Shown here: piece by piece, positions 19,503 to 28,635 of the stretch
Numbering within the stretch: position 1 is the stretch's first letter
Layout of the letters: the number at the start of each line of letters is the position of its first letter
Assembly: GCF_010729105.1 (NCBI RefSeq)
Contig: NZ_AP022573.1
Coordinates: forward strand, 1,736,001 to 1,800,000
DNA: 64,000 nt
Reading direction: 5' to 3'
Source of the DNA: Mycobacterium saskatchewanense
Lineage (GTDB): Bacteria > Actinomycetota > Actinomycetes > Mycobacteriales > Mycobacteriaceae
Program-made: the position numbers and the translations under genes
Notes under the pieces: generated by a model
Told to the model about the DNA's origin: nothing
Databases searched by the model: none
The model's input: the letters and a program-made list of their open reading frames with translations, nothing else

Positions 19503-20330
19503 CTAGCCGGGACGCCTGTCGACGTCGTGGGCGATGATCAGACCGTCGGCCGTCTCCAGTTCGTCCGCCGTCTGGTTGAACAACACGCGACTGCGGCCGG
19601 GCGACAACAGCGCCGACAGGTAGTGGTGCGGCGCCCCGGCCACGAACGACAGGCGGTTCACGCGCAGCAGCGCCGCACCGATGGCCGTGTCGAGCAGGCG
19701 CGCGTTGCGTGGACCAGCGATTTCGGCCGTGATCTCGTGGCGCACCCGGTCCACGGCCACCCCGGCCTCCGACAGCAACTGGTAGAGCGGCGCGCGCAGC
19801 AGCGTGGTTTCGGTCAGCGCCGGGGCTAGGCGCGCCGGCAGCCAGGCGTCACTGACGATCAGCGGCTCGCCGGTCCGGCGTTGCCGCCGCACCCGCAGGA
19901 CCTGAAGCAGCTCGTCCGAGGTCTCGAGGGCGTCGGCGACGAGGCGCGGGGGGCGGCGCACGCCGAGCTCGATGACCTCGACCTCGGTTTCGAACTGGGT
20001 CTGCCGCAGGCCCTGCATGTACGAGCTGCCGCTGCCCAGATAGCCGGATACGTCGGCGGGACCGTGCCGGCGCACGAATGAGCCCACCCCGTGCCTGCGC
20101 TCGATGTAGCCCTGCTCGGCCAGGTCTGCCAGCGCCCGGCGCACCGTGATCCGCGAAACCCCGAACTGGTCGCACAGCGTCTGCTCGGTGGGCAACGCCT
20201 CGCCCGGGGCGATCGCGCCACGGTCGATCTCGTCGTGCAGGACCAGGAACAACTGCCTGTGCAAGGGCACCCCGGCGGCGGTCGACACCGCTCCCGCTTT
20301 GTTCTGGCCCACGAGCGTCAATGTTTCCAC
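19503..20330 (-). CDS. GntR/UTRA (HutC-type) transcriptional regulator
   Basis: 275 residues from GTG 20330, preceded by AAGGAAGG. A winged-helix GntR domain (PTEQTLCDQFGVSRITVRRALADLAEQGYIERRHGVGSFVRR, about 48-90) is followed by a UTRA ligand-binding domain (about 115-265). Such repressors bind a palindrome and are released by a small-molecule ligand, often a substrate of the genes they control. It is divergent from the MmgE/PrpD gene, with a strong palindrome between them, so it probably controls that five-gene cluster and itself. The ligand is unknown. Confidence 0.88.
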   Translation of the reverse strand: METLTLVGQNKAGAVSTAAGVPLHRQLFLVLHDEIDRGAIAPGEALPTEQTLCDQFGVSRITVRRALADLAEQGYIERRHGVGSFVRRHGPADVSGYLGSGSSYMQGLRQTQFETEVEVIELGVRRPPRLVADALETSDELLQVLRVRRQRRTGEPLIVSDAWLPARLAPALTETTLLRAPLYQLLSEAGVAVDRVRHEITAEIAGPRNARLLDTAIGAALLRVNRLSFVAGAPHHYLSALLSPGRSRVLFNQTADELETADGLIIAHDVDRRPG

Positions 20331-20355
20331 AGCGCCTTCCTTGCGCGGACGATTC

Positions 20356-20379
20356 AGTTGTTATATGTATATAACAACT
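20356..20379. promoter_or_regulatory. 24-bp palindrome, predicted GntR operator
   Basis: Two perfect 11-base arms (left AGTTGTTATAT, right ATATAACAACT) around a GT centre. It sits between the divergent gntR-type gene and the MmgE/PrpD gene, 21 bases before the latter's start. HutC/UTRA regulators recognise GT-N-TA-N-AC-like half sites, which this contains. It is strongly AT-rich in a 68% GC region. Confidence 0.75.
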
Positions 20380-20400
20380 AGTCGCTTCGCAGGGGGTTGA

Positions 20401-21834
20401 ATGACCGCGGTGCACCGCCCTCCCGCCACCGATCCGGCGGGCCCGACCGGACGGTTGGCCACCTGGGTCGCCGATCTGACGCTCGACGACGTGCCGCATC
20501 CGGTCGTGCAGCGCGCGAAACACCTCCTACTCGACGGCGTCGGCTGCGCCCTGGTGGGGGCCCGACTCCCCTGGTCACGGGTTGCCACTGACGCCGTCCT
20601 CGGGCTCGAGGGTGACGGCAGCGGCACGGTCGTCATCGGCACCGGGCGCACCACCGGTGCCCCGGCGGCCGCCGTGCTCAACGGCACGTTCATCCAGGGC
20701 TTCGAACTCGACGACTTCCACCCGCTGGCGCCGCTGCACAGCTGCTCGCTGGTCATTCCCGCGTTGCTGTCGACGGCATCGACGCGGCCGCAGACCACCA
20801 CCGGCGCCGAATTCCTGCTGGGCGCGATCGTCGGCTTCGAGGTGGGACCGCGGGTCGGCTACACGCTGCACGGCACGCAGATGCTCGACCGCGGCTGGCA
20901 CTCGGGATCGGTGTTCGGCACCCACTCGGCGGCGACGGCGTCCGGCAAGTTGCGCGGATTGCCGCCGGCGCAACTGGAGGATGCCCTCGGCCTCGCCGCC
21001 ACCCAGTCGGCGGGGCTGATGGCCGCGCAGTACGAGGCCATGAGCAAGCGGATGCACCACGGGCTGGCGGCGCGCAACGGCTTCTACGCCGCCGGTCTCG
21101 CGGCGGCCGGATACACCGGCATCAAGCGGGTGTTCGAGCGCGAGTACGGCGGCTTCCTCAGCGTCTTCGGCGAGGGCCATGACCCCGACGCCTCGCTGCT
21201 GACCGGGCAACTCGGTCAGCGCTGGGAGACCACGGTCATCATGGTGAAGTCCTACGCCGCGATGGGCGGGCTGCACGGCGCGATCGATGCCGCCCGATCC
21301 CTGCGCGGTTCGCTTGTGGGACAGGATATTTCGGCGATCGAGATCGCCGTGGGGGAAACCGTCTACAAGCACGGCTGGTGGCCCCCGCAGCGGCCGCTCA
21401 CCCCGATGGGCGCCCAGATGAACATCGCCTACGCGACCGCGGCTGCGCTGCTCGACGGCAACGTGCTGCCCGAGCAGTTCACGCCCGAGCGCCTCGACTC
21501 CGACGACATCTGGACGCTGATCGGCGCCACCACGGTGCGGCTCGACGAGTCGCTCGCCGACGCCGGCCTCGCCGAGAAGTTCCGCACCGACGTGGCGGTG
21601 ACCACCCGCGACGGCGCCGTGCACCGCGCCCGCGTCGCCCAACCGCACGGCGCCCCCACCGATCCCGTCACCAACGACGAACTGGTCGCGAAGTTTCATG
21701 CCCTCGCCGACCGGGTGACCGCCCGCTCGCGCGCCGAGGCGATCGAGCGGGCGGTGATCGGGCTGGAAGAACTCGACGACACGAACGACCTGATCGATGT
21801 GCTCGCCGCCCCGGTGGCGGGCGCACTGGACTGA
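20401..21834 (+). CDS. MmgE/PrpD family protein
   Basis: 477 residues; ATG with AGGGGG 5 bases upstream. This is the MmgE/PrpD fold of 2-methylcitrate and aconitate-like dehydratases: RLATWVADLTLDDVP at the start, ALVGARLPWSRVATDAVLG, LNGTFIQGFELDDFHP (about 93-108), HSGSVFGTHSAATASGKL, and MGGLHGAIDAARSL. Family members dehydrate or isomerise tricarboxylate-like substrates. It is the first gene of a cluster with an isocitrate-lyase-type enzyme and aconitase-like subunits, 12 bases from the next gene. The substrate is not known; the cluster does not contain a methylcitrate synthase. Confidence 0.83.
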   Translation: MTAVHRPPATDPAGPTGRLATWVADLTLDDVPHPVVQRAKHLLLDGVGCALVGARLPWSRVATDAVLGLEGDGSGTVVIGTGRTTGAPAAAVLNGTFIQGFELDDFHPLAPLHSCSLVIPALLSTASTRPQTTTGAEFLLGAIVGFEVGPRVGYTLHGTQMLDRGWHSGSVFGTHSAATASGKLRGLPPAQLEDALGLAATQSAGLMAAQYEAMSKRMHHGLAARNGFYAAGLAAAGYTGIKRVFEREYGGFLSVFGEGHDPDASLLTGQLGQRWETTVIMVKSYAAMGGLHGAIDAARSLRGSLVGQDISAIEIAVGETVYKHGWWPPQRPLTPMGAQMNIAYATAAALLDGNVLPEQFTPERLDSDDIWTLIGATTVRLDESLADAGLAEKFRTDVAVTTRDGAVHRARVAQPHGAPTDPVTNDELVAKFHALADRVTARSRAEAIERAVIGLEELDDTNDLIDVLAAPVAGALD

Positions 21835-21846
21835 GAGGACCCACCG

Positions 21847-22731
21847 ATGCCCGCCACCCCGGCCCGCCGGCGGCTGAGAGAACTGCTCGACAAGCGCGAG
21901 CTCATCGTCGCCCCAGGCGTCTTCGACGGCATCTCCGCGCAGCTGACAAAACGGACCGGCCAGGCCGCGGCGTACATGACCGGCGCGGGCGTCGCCGCCT
22001 CCGGCTTCGGGCTGCCCGACATCGGGCTGGTCACGGCGACCGAAATGGCAGGGCGGGCCGCGATGATCGCCGACGCCCTGGGCGACATCCCGCTGATCGC
22101 CGACGCCGACACCGGGTACGGCGCCCCCATGAACGTCGTGCGCACGGTGCGCTCCTACGACGTGGCGGGCGTGGCCGCGATCCAGCTGGAGGACCAGGTG
22201 TTTCCCAAGCGGTGCGGGCACCTGCCGGACAAACAGGTCGTCGACGCGCCGGTCTTCGAACAGACGCTGGCCGCCGCGCTGGACGCGAGGTCCGACGACG
22301 GCCTGCTCGTGGTGGCCCGCACCGATGCGCGCGGACCGCTGGGACTGGACGCCGCGATCGAGCGCGCCAACCGGTATGCGCAGGCGGGCGCGGACATCAT
22401 CTTCGTCGAGGCGCCGCAGGACGCCGCCGAGATCGAGCGCATCGCGGCCGAGGTCGACGCTCCCCTGCTGATCAACCTGGTCGTCGGCGGCATGACGCCG
22501 CTCGAGTCGGCATCGCGGCTGCAGGAATTGGGCTATGCCATCGCGATTCATCCGGGCAATCTGCTGGTCCAGGCCACCTTCGGCATGCTGCAGAGCCTCT
22601 GCGAGCTCAACGGCACCGAGATCGCGCCGCACCTGCCCGCCGCGCCTGCCGACTTCTTCAACCTGGTCGGCATGAGCGAGTGGCTCGACCTGGACACCCG
22701 CTACGCACGCAAGGACGCATCATGGGCATGA
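21847..22731 (+). CDS. Isocitrate lyase / PEP mutase superfamily enzyme
   Basis: 294 residues. The fold signature is intact: TGAGVAASGFGLPDIGL, metal-binding ADADTGYG (Asp86, Asp88), QLEDQVFPKRCGH (Glu115, catalytic Cys123), and VARTDAR. The KRCGH loop with cysteine marks a carbon-carbon lyase (methylisocitrate lyase, 2,3-dimethylmalate lyase or oxaloacetate-hydrolase-like) rather than a mutase. Together with aconitase-like subunits downstream it could split a hydroxylated branched dicarboxylate or tricarboxylate. The stop overlaps the second ATG of the next gene (ATGA, 22728-22731). Confidence 0.85.
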   Translation: MPATPARRRLRELLDKRELIVAPGVFDGISAQLTKRTGQAAAYMTGAGVAASGFGLPDIGLVTATEMAGRAAMIADALGDIPLIADADTGYGAPMNVVRTVRSYDVAGVAAIQLEDQVFPKRCGHLPDKQVVDAPVFEQTLAAALDARSDDGLLVVARTDARGPLGLDAAIERANRYAQAGADIIFVEAPQDAAEIERIAAEVDAPLLINLVVGGMTPLESASRLQELGYAIAIHPGNLLVQATFGMLQSLCELNGTEIAPHLPAAPADFFNLVGMSEWLDLDTRYARKDASWA

Positions 22732-23969
22732 CCATCATCGAGAAGATCTTCGCCCGCAAGGCCGGCCTGGGCTCCGTCTCGCCGGGCGACACCGTGGTGG
22801 TCGACGTCGACATGACCGTGTTGATCGACCTGCAGTTCGCCACGATGTGGTTGCCGCCCAACCGGATCCACGATCCGAACAAGCTGGCAGTGGTGATGGA
22901 CCACGCCGTACCGGCGCCCACCATCAAAGACGCGGCCGGCGGCCCGCGGGCCCGCAAGTTCGTCGCCGACTTCGGCATCGAGCGCTTCTACGATGTCGGC
23001 CGCCACGGCATCTGCCACCAGGTGATCGCCGAGAACGGACTGGCGCGCCCAGGAGAGGTGTTGGCCTGCACCGACTCCCACACCTGCGCCGCCGGCGCCT
23101 ACAACACCGCGGCGCGCGGCCTGGGACCGGCGGAGGTGTACTCGATCATGTGCACCGGCAGCACCTGGTTCCAGGTGGCGCCGACCATTCGCTACGAATT
23201 TCACGGCGCCAAGCCGAACACGGTGAGCGGCAAGGACGTCTTCCTGCACATCGCCAACGAATACGGCGACGCCGCCAACCGCAGCCTGGAATTCGGCGGC
23301 CCCGGGCTGGCCGGCATCCCGATGCACGATCGGCGCACCATCGCGACCCAGGTCGCCGAGATCTCCGCCGACTTCGGCACCTTCGAGCCCGACGACGTGC
23401 TGGCGTCGTTCCTCGCCGAGCGAGGTGTCACCGGGTACGCAGCCGCCGCACCGGATTCCGACGCCACCTATCAGGAGGTCCGGAGCGTCGACCTGACGGG
23501 CCTGGAGCCCTACGTCGCGCGGCCGGGCACAGTCAGCCGCAACGCACTGCCCGTCTCACGGCTGGACAGGCAGAAAGTGGACCAGGCCTTCATCGGGTCG
23601 TGCGCGAACGGTCAGCTCGAGGATCTGCGGATCGCCGCGGACGTGGTGCGCGGCAGGGCCGTTGCCCCCGGCGTGCGGCTGCTCGTCACGCCCGCCTCGC
23701 AGGCGGTGTACCGGGAGGCCATGCGACTGGGGTACCTACAGGACCTCGCCGACGCCGGTGCCCTCATCACCAACTCCACCTGCGGCGCGTGCTTCGGCTA
23801 CCACATGGGCGTCGTCGGCCCCGGTGAGGTGTGCATCACCTCGAGCACCCGGAACTTCACCGGGCGCATGGGCAGCACCGAGGCGCAGATCTTCATGGCC
23901 TCACCCGCGACGGTGGCCGCGTCGGCGGTCACCGGCTACATCACCGACCCGAGGAGTGTGACGGCGTGA
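22722..23969 (+). CDS. Aconitase / LeuC-like hydro-lyase, large subunit
   Basis: 415 residues from ATG 22722, chosen because AAGGA lies 6 bases upstream; ATG 22728 is the alternative. Iron-sulfur ligands are visible: FIGSCANG (Cys294) and NSTCGACFG (Cys354, Cys357), plus [16 protein letters not shown] and [13 protein letters not shown]. It belongs with isopropylmalate isomerase, homoaconitase and dimethylmaleate hydratase large subunits. The small subunit follows with a GTGA overlap. The canonical leucine pathway would need leuB/leuA nearby, which is not seen; the neighbours point to a catabolic hydratase instead. The real substrate is unknown. Confidence 0.86.
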   Translation: MGMTIIEKIFARKAGLGSVSPGDTVVVDVDMTVLIDLQFATMWLPPNRIHDPNKLAVVMDHAVPAPTIKDAAGGPRARKFVADFGIERFYDVGRHGICHQVIAENGLARPGEVLACTDSHTCAAGAYNTAARGLGPAEVYSIMCTGSTWFQVAPTIRYEFHGAKPNTVSGKDVFLHIANEYGDAANRSLEFGGPGLAGIPMHDRRTIATQVAEISADFGTFEPDDVLASFLAERGVTGYAAAAPDSDATYQEVRSVDLTGLEPYVARPGTVSRNALPVSRLDRQKVDQAFIGSCANGQLEDLRIAADVVRGRAVAPGVRLLVTPASQAVYREAMRLGYLQDLADAGALITNSTCGACFGYHMGVVGPGEVCITSSTRNFTGRMGSTEAQIFMASPATVAASAVTGYITDPRSVTA

Positions 23970-24526
23970 CAGTGTCGTTCAGCGGAAAGGTATGGGTCTT
24001 CGGCGACAGCCTGAACACCGACGCCATGTACCCGGCTTTCGCGATGAAGATGGAGCCCGCCGAGGCCGCCAAGCACGTCTTCTACGAGGTGCGGCCCGGC
24101 TGGACCGACGAGGTCTCGCGGGGTGACGTCGTGGTCGCGGGCAAGAACTTCGGGCTCGGGTCGTCGCGGCCGGTCGCCGCGCTGTTCGTCGAGCTCGGCG
24201 TCGCCGGTTTGGTCGCCGAGGAATTCAACTCGCTGTTCTTCCGCAACGCCGTGAACTCCGGATTGCCGGCGATGACGGTTCCCAACGCCACCAACGTCTT
24301 TCGCGAAGGAGATACCGGGACGTTCGACCTCACCGCCGGCACCTGGAGGAACGACACCACCGGGGCATCCGGCAAGGTGGCGAAGCTGCCCGACCTCATC
24401 CTCGAGATCATCGCAAGCGGCGGCGTGCTGCCGCGGCTGGTGCAACAGGGCTACCTGGCCGAGGAGTTGGGCGACCTGCTCCGGTCGCCGGCCGTCGCGA
24501 TCCGCGGCGCCGGGAGCGGCGCATGA
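23966..24526 (+). CDS. Aconitase / LeuD-like hydro-lyase, small subunit
   Basis: 186 residues from GTG 23966, overlapping the large-subunit stop. The swivelling-domain fold is clear: [37 protein letters not shown] and [22 protein letters not shown]. In LeuD/aconitase the substrate loop often reads GSSRE; here it reads GSSRP, which hints at a different substrate. It forms the two-subunit hydro-lyase with the gene before it. The stop overlaps the PEBP-gene start (ATGA). Confidence 0.86.
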   Translation: MTVSFSGKVWVFGDSLNTDAMYPAFAMKMEPAEAAKHVFYEVRPGWTDEVSRGDVVVAGKNFGLGSSRPVAALFVELGVAGLVAEEFNSLFFRNAVNSGLPAMTVPNATNVFREGDTGTFDLTAGTWRNDTTGASGKVAKLPDLILEIIASGGVLPRLVQQGYLAEELGDLLRSPAVAIRGAGSGA

Positions 24527-25071
24527 CGGCCCTGCTCGGCAGGGCGCTGCGGGGGATTCGTGCGGGAGCGCATCGGAGCCCGTTGAGCGCCGGTGGGTTC
24601 GACGCGCCGGACTCGATTACGGTGAGCAGCGCCGCGTTTATCGACGGCGGCCCCCTGCCACGGTCCGCCGCGGGAAAGGGCGCCGGGGACAACGTTTCCC
24701 CGCCGTTGCGTTGGGACGGGCTACCGCCCGGCACTCGCCAGGTGCTGCTCGTCATCGACGACGTCGACGTCCCACTGCCCCGCCCGCTAATGCATACCGT
24801 GGCGCTGATCGAGCCGACGCTCGACGACGTCGCGGCGGGCGCGCTACGACCGGGCAGCGCCGGTATGCGCTTCGTCCGCGCCGACCTCGGTCATCGCGGC
24901 TATGCCGGCCCGCGCCCCATCCCCGGCCACGGGCCGCACCGCTACCGGTTCCACGTGTTCGCCGTCGACCGGCCGATCCCAGACACCCCGGTTAACGCGA
25001 AGGCGCTGTTGGCCGCGGTGAGCGGACACGTGCTGGCGCGTGGGGTGCTGACCGGGACTTACGAGCGGTGA
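24523..25071 (+). CDS. YbhB/YbcL-type PEBP family protein
   Basis: 182 residues. It has phosphatidylethanolamine-binding-protein motifs: [26 protein letters not shown] with the ligand-site Asp pair, and [21 protein letters not shown]. No signal peptide is evident, so it is probably cytoplasmic. The 4-base overlap with the hydro-lyase small subunit makes it the last gene of the GntR-controlled cluster. PEBP proteins bind anionic ligands and some act as inhibitors; a metabolic role here is not established. Confidence 0.78.
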   Translation: MTALLGRALRGIRAGAHRSPLSAGGFDAPDSITVSSAAFIDGGPLPRSAAGKGAGDNVSPPLRWDGLPPGTRQVLLVIDDVDVPLPRPLMHTVALIEPTLDDVAAGALRPGSAGMRFVRADLGHRGYAGPRPIPGHGPHRYRFHVFAVDRPIPDTPVNAKALLAAVSGHVLARGVLTGTYER

Positions 25072-25406
25072 CCGGGTTGGCCGTGCGGCCATGGACCGTG
25101 GCCGAACCGCGTCGAGTGTGCATTCAGGGCGTTGAGTGTGCACTAGCGAAGAGAATTACGCGTTTTCGGCAACCTGGACGCACACGGGACGACCAGGATG
25201 CACATTCGACGCCCGCAAAGCACACTCACCCCCCCCCCAAGCCTCGAGGCCGCCGGCGCGACCGGCCCTAGGCCCCGCATCGAGTGTGCATCGACGGCGT
25301 CGGGCGTGAACTGGCTGCGGGGATCCGCGGATCTGGCGACCTGGACAGCCACGCCTGAGGCGAACTAACCGCGGGGTTGCCAAGCTCAAGCCCGCAGACT
25401 CGCGGT
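25072..25406. other. Non-coding stretch with short dispersed repeats
   Basis: About 335 bases between the PEBP gene and the convergent VOC gene. No credible gene is seen. It holds the GAGTGTGCA repeat cluster described separately and a run of C at about 25229-25238. No strong terminator hairpin was found. Confidence 0.7.
25114..25290. repeat. Cluster of GAGTGTGCA short repeats
   Basis: GAGTGTGCA occurs on the plus strand at 25114-25122, 25134-25142 and 25282-25290. In the opposite orientation GAATGTGCA occurs at 25207-25199 and GAGTGTGC at 25227-25220. Most copies are followed or preceded by GCGTCG/GGCGTTG-like spacers. This looks like a small intergenic repeat family. Function is unknown. 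Confidence 0.55.
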
Positions 25407-25805
25407 TCAGCCGTCGAACTTCTTGATGGCGTCCTGGGTCACCGGGGTGAACAGATTGACGAGGTTGCCATCGGGATCGCGGAACAGGATGGAGCGATTG
25501 CCCCACGGCATGGTCGTGGGCTCCTGCACCCACTCGCTCACGATCGGACGCAATCGCTCGTATTCGTTGTCGACGTTGTCGACCCTGAATTCGATGATGG
25601 CACTGCGGTTCGCGGCAGGGCGCGCAGAATCGGCTCCGAACAGCTGGGTGGTGTCCGTGTGGCCGATCGCCAGCGTGAACGACGGGAACACGAGTTCGGC
25701 GAACACCGGCGTGTAGCGAGTCCCCGCGACGCCGGTGAGCTGTTCGTAGAATCCGACCAGCCGCTCCAAGTCGTCAGTGATGATGCGCAACGAAACAAGA
25801 TCCAT
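25407..25805 (-). CDS. VOC (glyoxalase/bleomycin-resistance) superfamily protein
   Basis: 132 residues from ATG 25805; AGGAG lies just upstream, which favours it over an ATG four codons earlier. The single VOC module has LRIITDDLERLVGFYEQLTG at the start, SAIIEFRVDNVDNEYERL in the middle, and the end motif ILFRDPDGNLVNLFTPV. Such proteins are metal-dependent and act on small molecules, or bind drugs. Nothing in the context shows the substrate. Confidence 0.83.
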   Translation of the reverse strand: MDLVSLRIITDDLERLVGFYEQLTGVAGTRYTPVFAELVFPSFTLAIGHTDTTQLFGADSARPAANRSAIIEFRVDNVDNEYERLRPIVSEWVQEPTTMPWGNRSILFRDPDGNLVNLFTPVTQDAIKKFDG

Positions 25806-25837
25806 GCTTCTCCTCATGAAGTCGTGGCCGGATGCCG

Positions 25838-27901
25838 CTAGCTCTCGGGAATCTCGCGCTCGATCTCATCGAGCCAGATGCGCGCGGACATGTCCGACGG
25901 GGCGCGCCAGTCCCCACGCGGGGAGAGCGCCCCGCCGTGCGACACCTTGGGGCCGTTGGGCAGGGCCGAGCGCTTGAACTGGCTGAAGGAATAGAACCGC
26001 TGGGCGAACACGCCCAGCCAGTGCCGAATCTCCTTCAGAGAGTATGAAGGTCGCTTGTCCTCGGGGAATCCGGGCGGCCAGTCGCCCTGTTCGGGATCGC
26101 TCCATGCGTGCCAGGCCAAAAACGCGATCTTCGAAGGCCGGAACCCGAAGCGCAGCACGTGGAACAGCGAGAAGTCCTGCAGGGCATAAGGTCCGACCTT
26201 GTCCTCGCTGCTCTGCAACTCCTCCTCTTCGCCGCTGGGCACGAGTTCCGGCGAGATCTCCGTGTCGAGCACCGACTTCAGCACGTCGGTGACGTCGGAG
26301 GAGAACTGGCCGGACGAGATGACCCAGCGGATCAGGTGCTGGATGAGCGTCTTCGGGATGCCGCCGTTGACGTTGTAGTGCGACATTTGATCGCCCACCC
26401 CGTATGTCGACCAACCAAGCCCGATCTCGGAGAGGTCACCCGTGCCGAGCACGATGCCGCCGCGCTGGTTGGCCAGCCGGAAGAGGTAGTCGGTGCGCAG
26501 GCCGGCCTGGACGTTCTCGAAGGTGACGTCGTAGACCTTCTCGCCGCGGGCGAAGGGGTGGCCGATCTCCTTGAACATCAACTTCGCGGTCTCGGTGATG
26601 TCGATCTCGGCAAAGGTGACACCGAGCGCGCGGCAGAGCTCGATCGCGTTGCGCTTGGTGCGATCCCCCGTCGCGAACCCGGGCAGCGTGAAGGCCAGGA
26701 TGTCGCTGCGCGGCCGCTCCTCGCGGTCCATCGCCCGCGCCGCGACGATCAGGGCGTGCGTCGAGTCGAGTCCGCCGGAGATCCCGATGACGATCTTCGG
26801 GAAGTTCAACGCGCGCAGCCGTTGTTCGAGCCCGGACACCTGGATGTTGTAGGCCTCGTAGCAATCCTGTTCCAGGCGTTCGGCATTCGCCGGGACGAAT
26901 GGGAAGCGCTCGACATCCCGCAACAGCCCGATGTCGCCCGCCGGGGGGTCGAGCCGGAACTCGATGCGCCGGAACGACTCCGGACTCCGGTGATGGCGGC
27001 GGTTGTCGTCGAAGGTGCCCATCCGCAGCCGTTCCGACCGGATGAGGTCGGTGTCCACATCGGCGACGCTGCGCCGCTCACCCTTGGGGAAGCGCTCGGA
27101 TTGGGCAAGCATGACGCCGTTTTCGTAGATCATGGTCTGGCCATCCCACGCCAGGTCGGTGGTGGACTCGCCCTCCCCCGCCGCGGCGTAGACGTAGGCC
27201 GCCAGGCAGCGCGCCGACGCCGAGCGGGCCAGCAGGCAACGGTCCTCGGCGCGCCCGATGGTGATGGGACTGCCGGACAGATTGGCCAGCACGGTCGCGC
27301 CCGCCAGCGCCGCCTCGGCGCTGGGCGGAATGGGCACGAACATGTCCTCGCAGATCTCCACGTGCAACACCAGACCCGGCAGGTCGGCGGCGGCGAACAG
27401 CAGGTCGGGACCGAACGGGGCCTCGACGGGGCCCGACGGGCCCGCGATGCGAATGGTGCCGCGCTCGTCGTCGCCGGGCGCGAGCTGGCGGCGCTCGTAG
27501 AACTCCCGGTAGGTGGGCAGGTAGGACTTGGGCGCAACGCCCAGCACCGAGCCGCGGTGGATGACCACGGCGGTGTTGTAGATCCGGTGCCGGTGACGCA
27601 GCGGCGCCCCGATGACCAGCACCGGGAGAAGATCCGCCGCGCCCGCGACGACGTCCGCGAGGGCGCGCTCCACGTCGTCGAGCAGCACCTCCTGCAGCAG
27701 GATGTCCTCGATGGAGTACCCGGACAGCGTCAACTCGGGGAAGACGGCCACGGCGACGGCGTCGTCGTGGCACTCCCGCGCCATCCGGAGCACCGACTCT
27801 GCGTTGGCCGCCGGATCGCCGATCGCGGAGTGCTGGGTGCACGCGGCGACCCGAACGAAGCCCTGGCTGTAAGCGTTGTAAAAGTCCCTGCGAGAACTCA
27901 T
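25838..27901 (-). CDS. nadE: Glutamine-dependent NAD(+) synthetase
   Basis: 687 residues, close to the 679 of M. tuberculosis NadE. The N-terminal nitrilase-type glutaminase (about 15-300) includes VAVFPELTLSGYS and LHVEICEDMFVP with the catalytic cysteine region. The C-terminal synthase has the pyrophosphate loop ISGGLDSTHALI and LGTGDLSEIGLGWSTYGVGD. It amidates nicotinate adenine dinucleotide using ammonia channelled from glutamine. Divergent from the isochorismatase-like gene, with about 58 bases between starts. Confidence 0.96.
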   Translation of the reverse strand: MSSRRDFYNAYSQGFVRVAACTQHSAIGDPAANAESVLRMARECHDDAVAVAVFPELTLSGYSIEDILLQEVLLDDVERALADVVAGAADLLPVLVIGAPLRHRHRIYNTAVVIHRGSVLGVAPKSYLPTYREFYERRQLAPGDDERGTIRIAGPSGPVEAPFGPDLLFAAADLPGLVLHVEICEDMFVPIPPSAEAALAGATVLANLSGSPITIGRAEDRCLLARSASARCLAAYVYAAAGEGESTTDLAWDGQTMIYENGVMLAQSERFPKGERRSVADVDTDLIRSERLRMGTFDDNRRHHRSPESFRRIEFRLDPPAGDIGLLRDVERFPFVPANAERLEQDCYEAYNIQVSGLEQRLRALNFPKIVIGISGGLDSTHALIVAARAMDREERPRSDILAFTLPGFATGDRTKRNAIELCRALGVTFAEIDITETAKLMFKEIGHPFARGEKVYDVTFENVQAGLRTDYLFRLANQRGGIVLGTGDLSEIGLGWSTYGVGDQMSHYNVNGGIPKTLIQHLIRWVISSGQFSSDVTDVLKSVLDTEISPELVPSGEEEELQSSEDKVGPYALQDFSLFHVLRFGFRPSKIAFLAWHAWSDPEQGDWPPGFPEDKRPSYSLKEIRHWLGVFAQRFYSFSQFKRSALPNGPKVSHGGALSPRGDWRAPSDMSARIWLDEIEREIPES

Positions 27902-27959
27902 GGCCCTTCCATTGTCGCCTCCCGGGTGTCAACTCATGGCCGCCGGGTATCCCGACAGC

Positions 27960-28499
<540 letters not shown>

Positions 28500-28635
28500 A
28501 CCCGGCCCCAGACTCAGCCAGCCGGCGCGAGCGTGCGCAAAATGCCGGCTCGACCGGCGTGTCGTCCCCCCCGCAAGCGGGAGGTGCCCCCAGCGCAGAC
28601 GCGCGCACTCGCGGGCGACGGTTACCCTCGACGAG

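Noticed and set aside
20575..22632. 685-codon minus-strand frame across the PrpD and ICL-type genes
   Set aside because: Gly/Arg/Val-rich shadow frame without motif; the plus-strand proteins are unmistakable.
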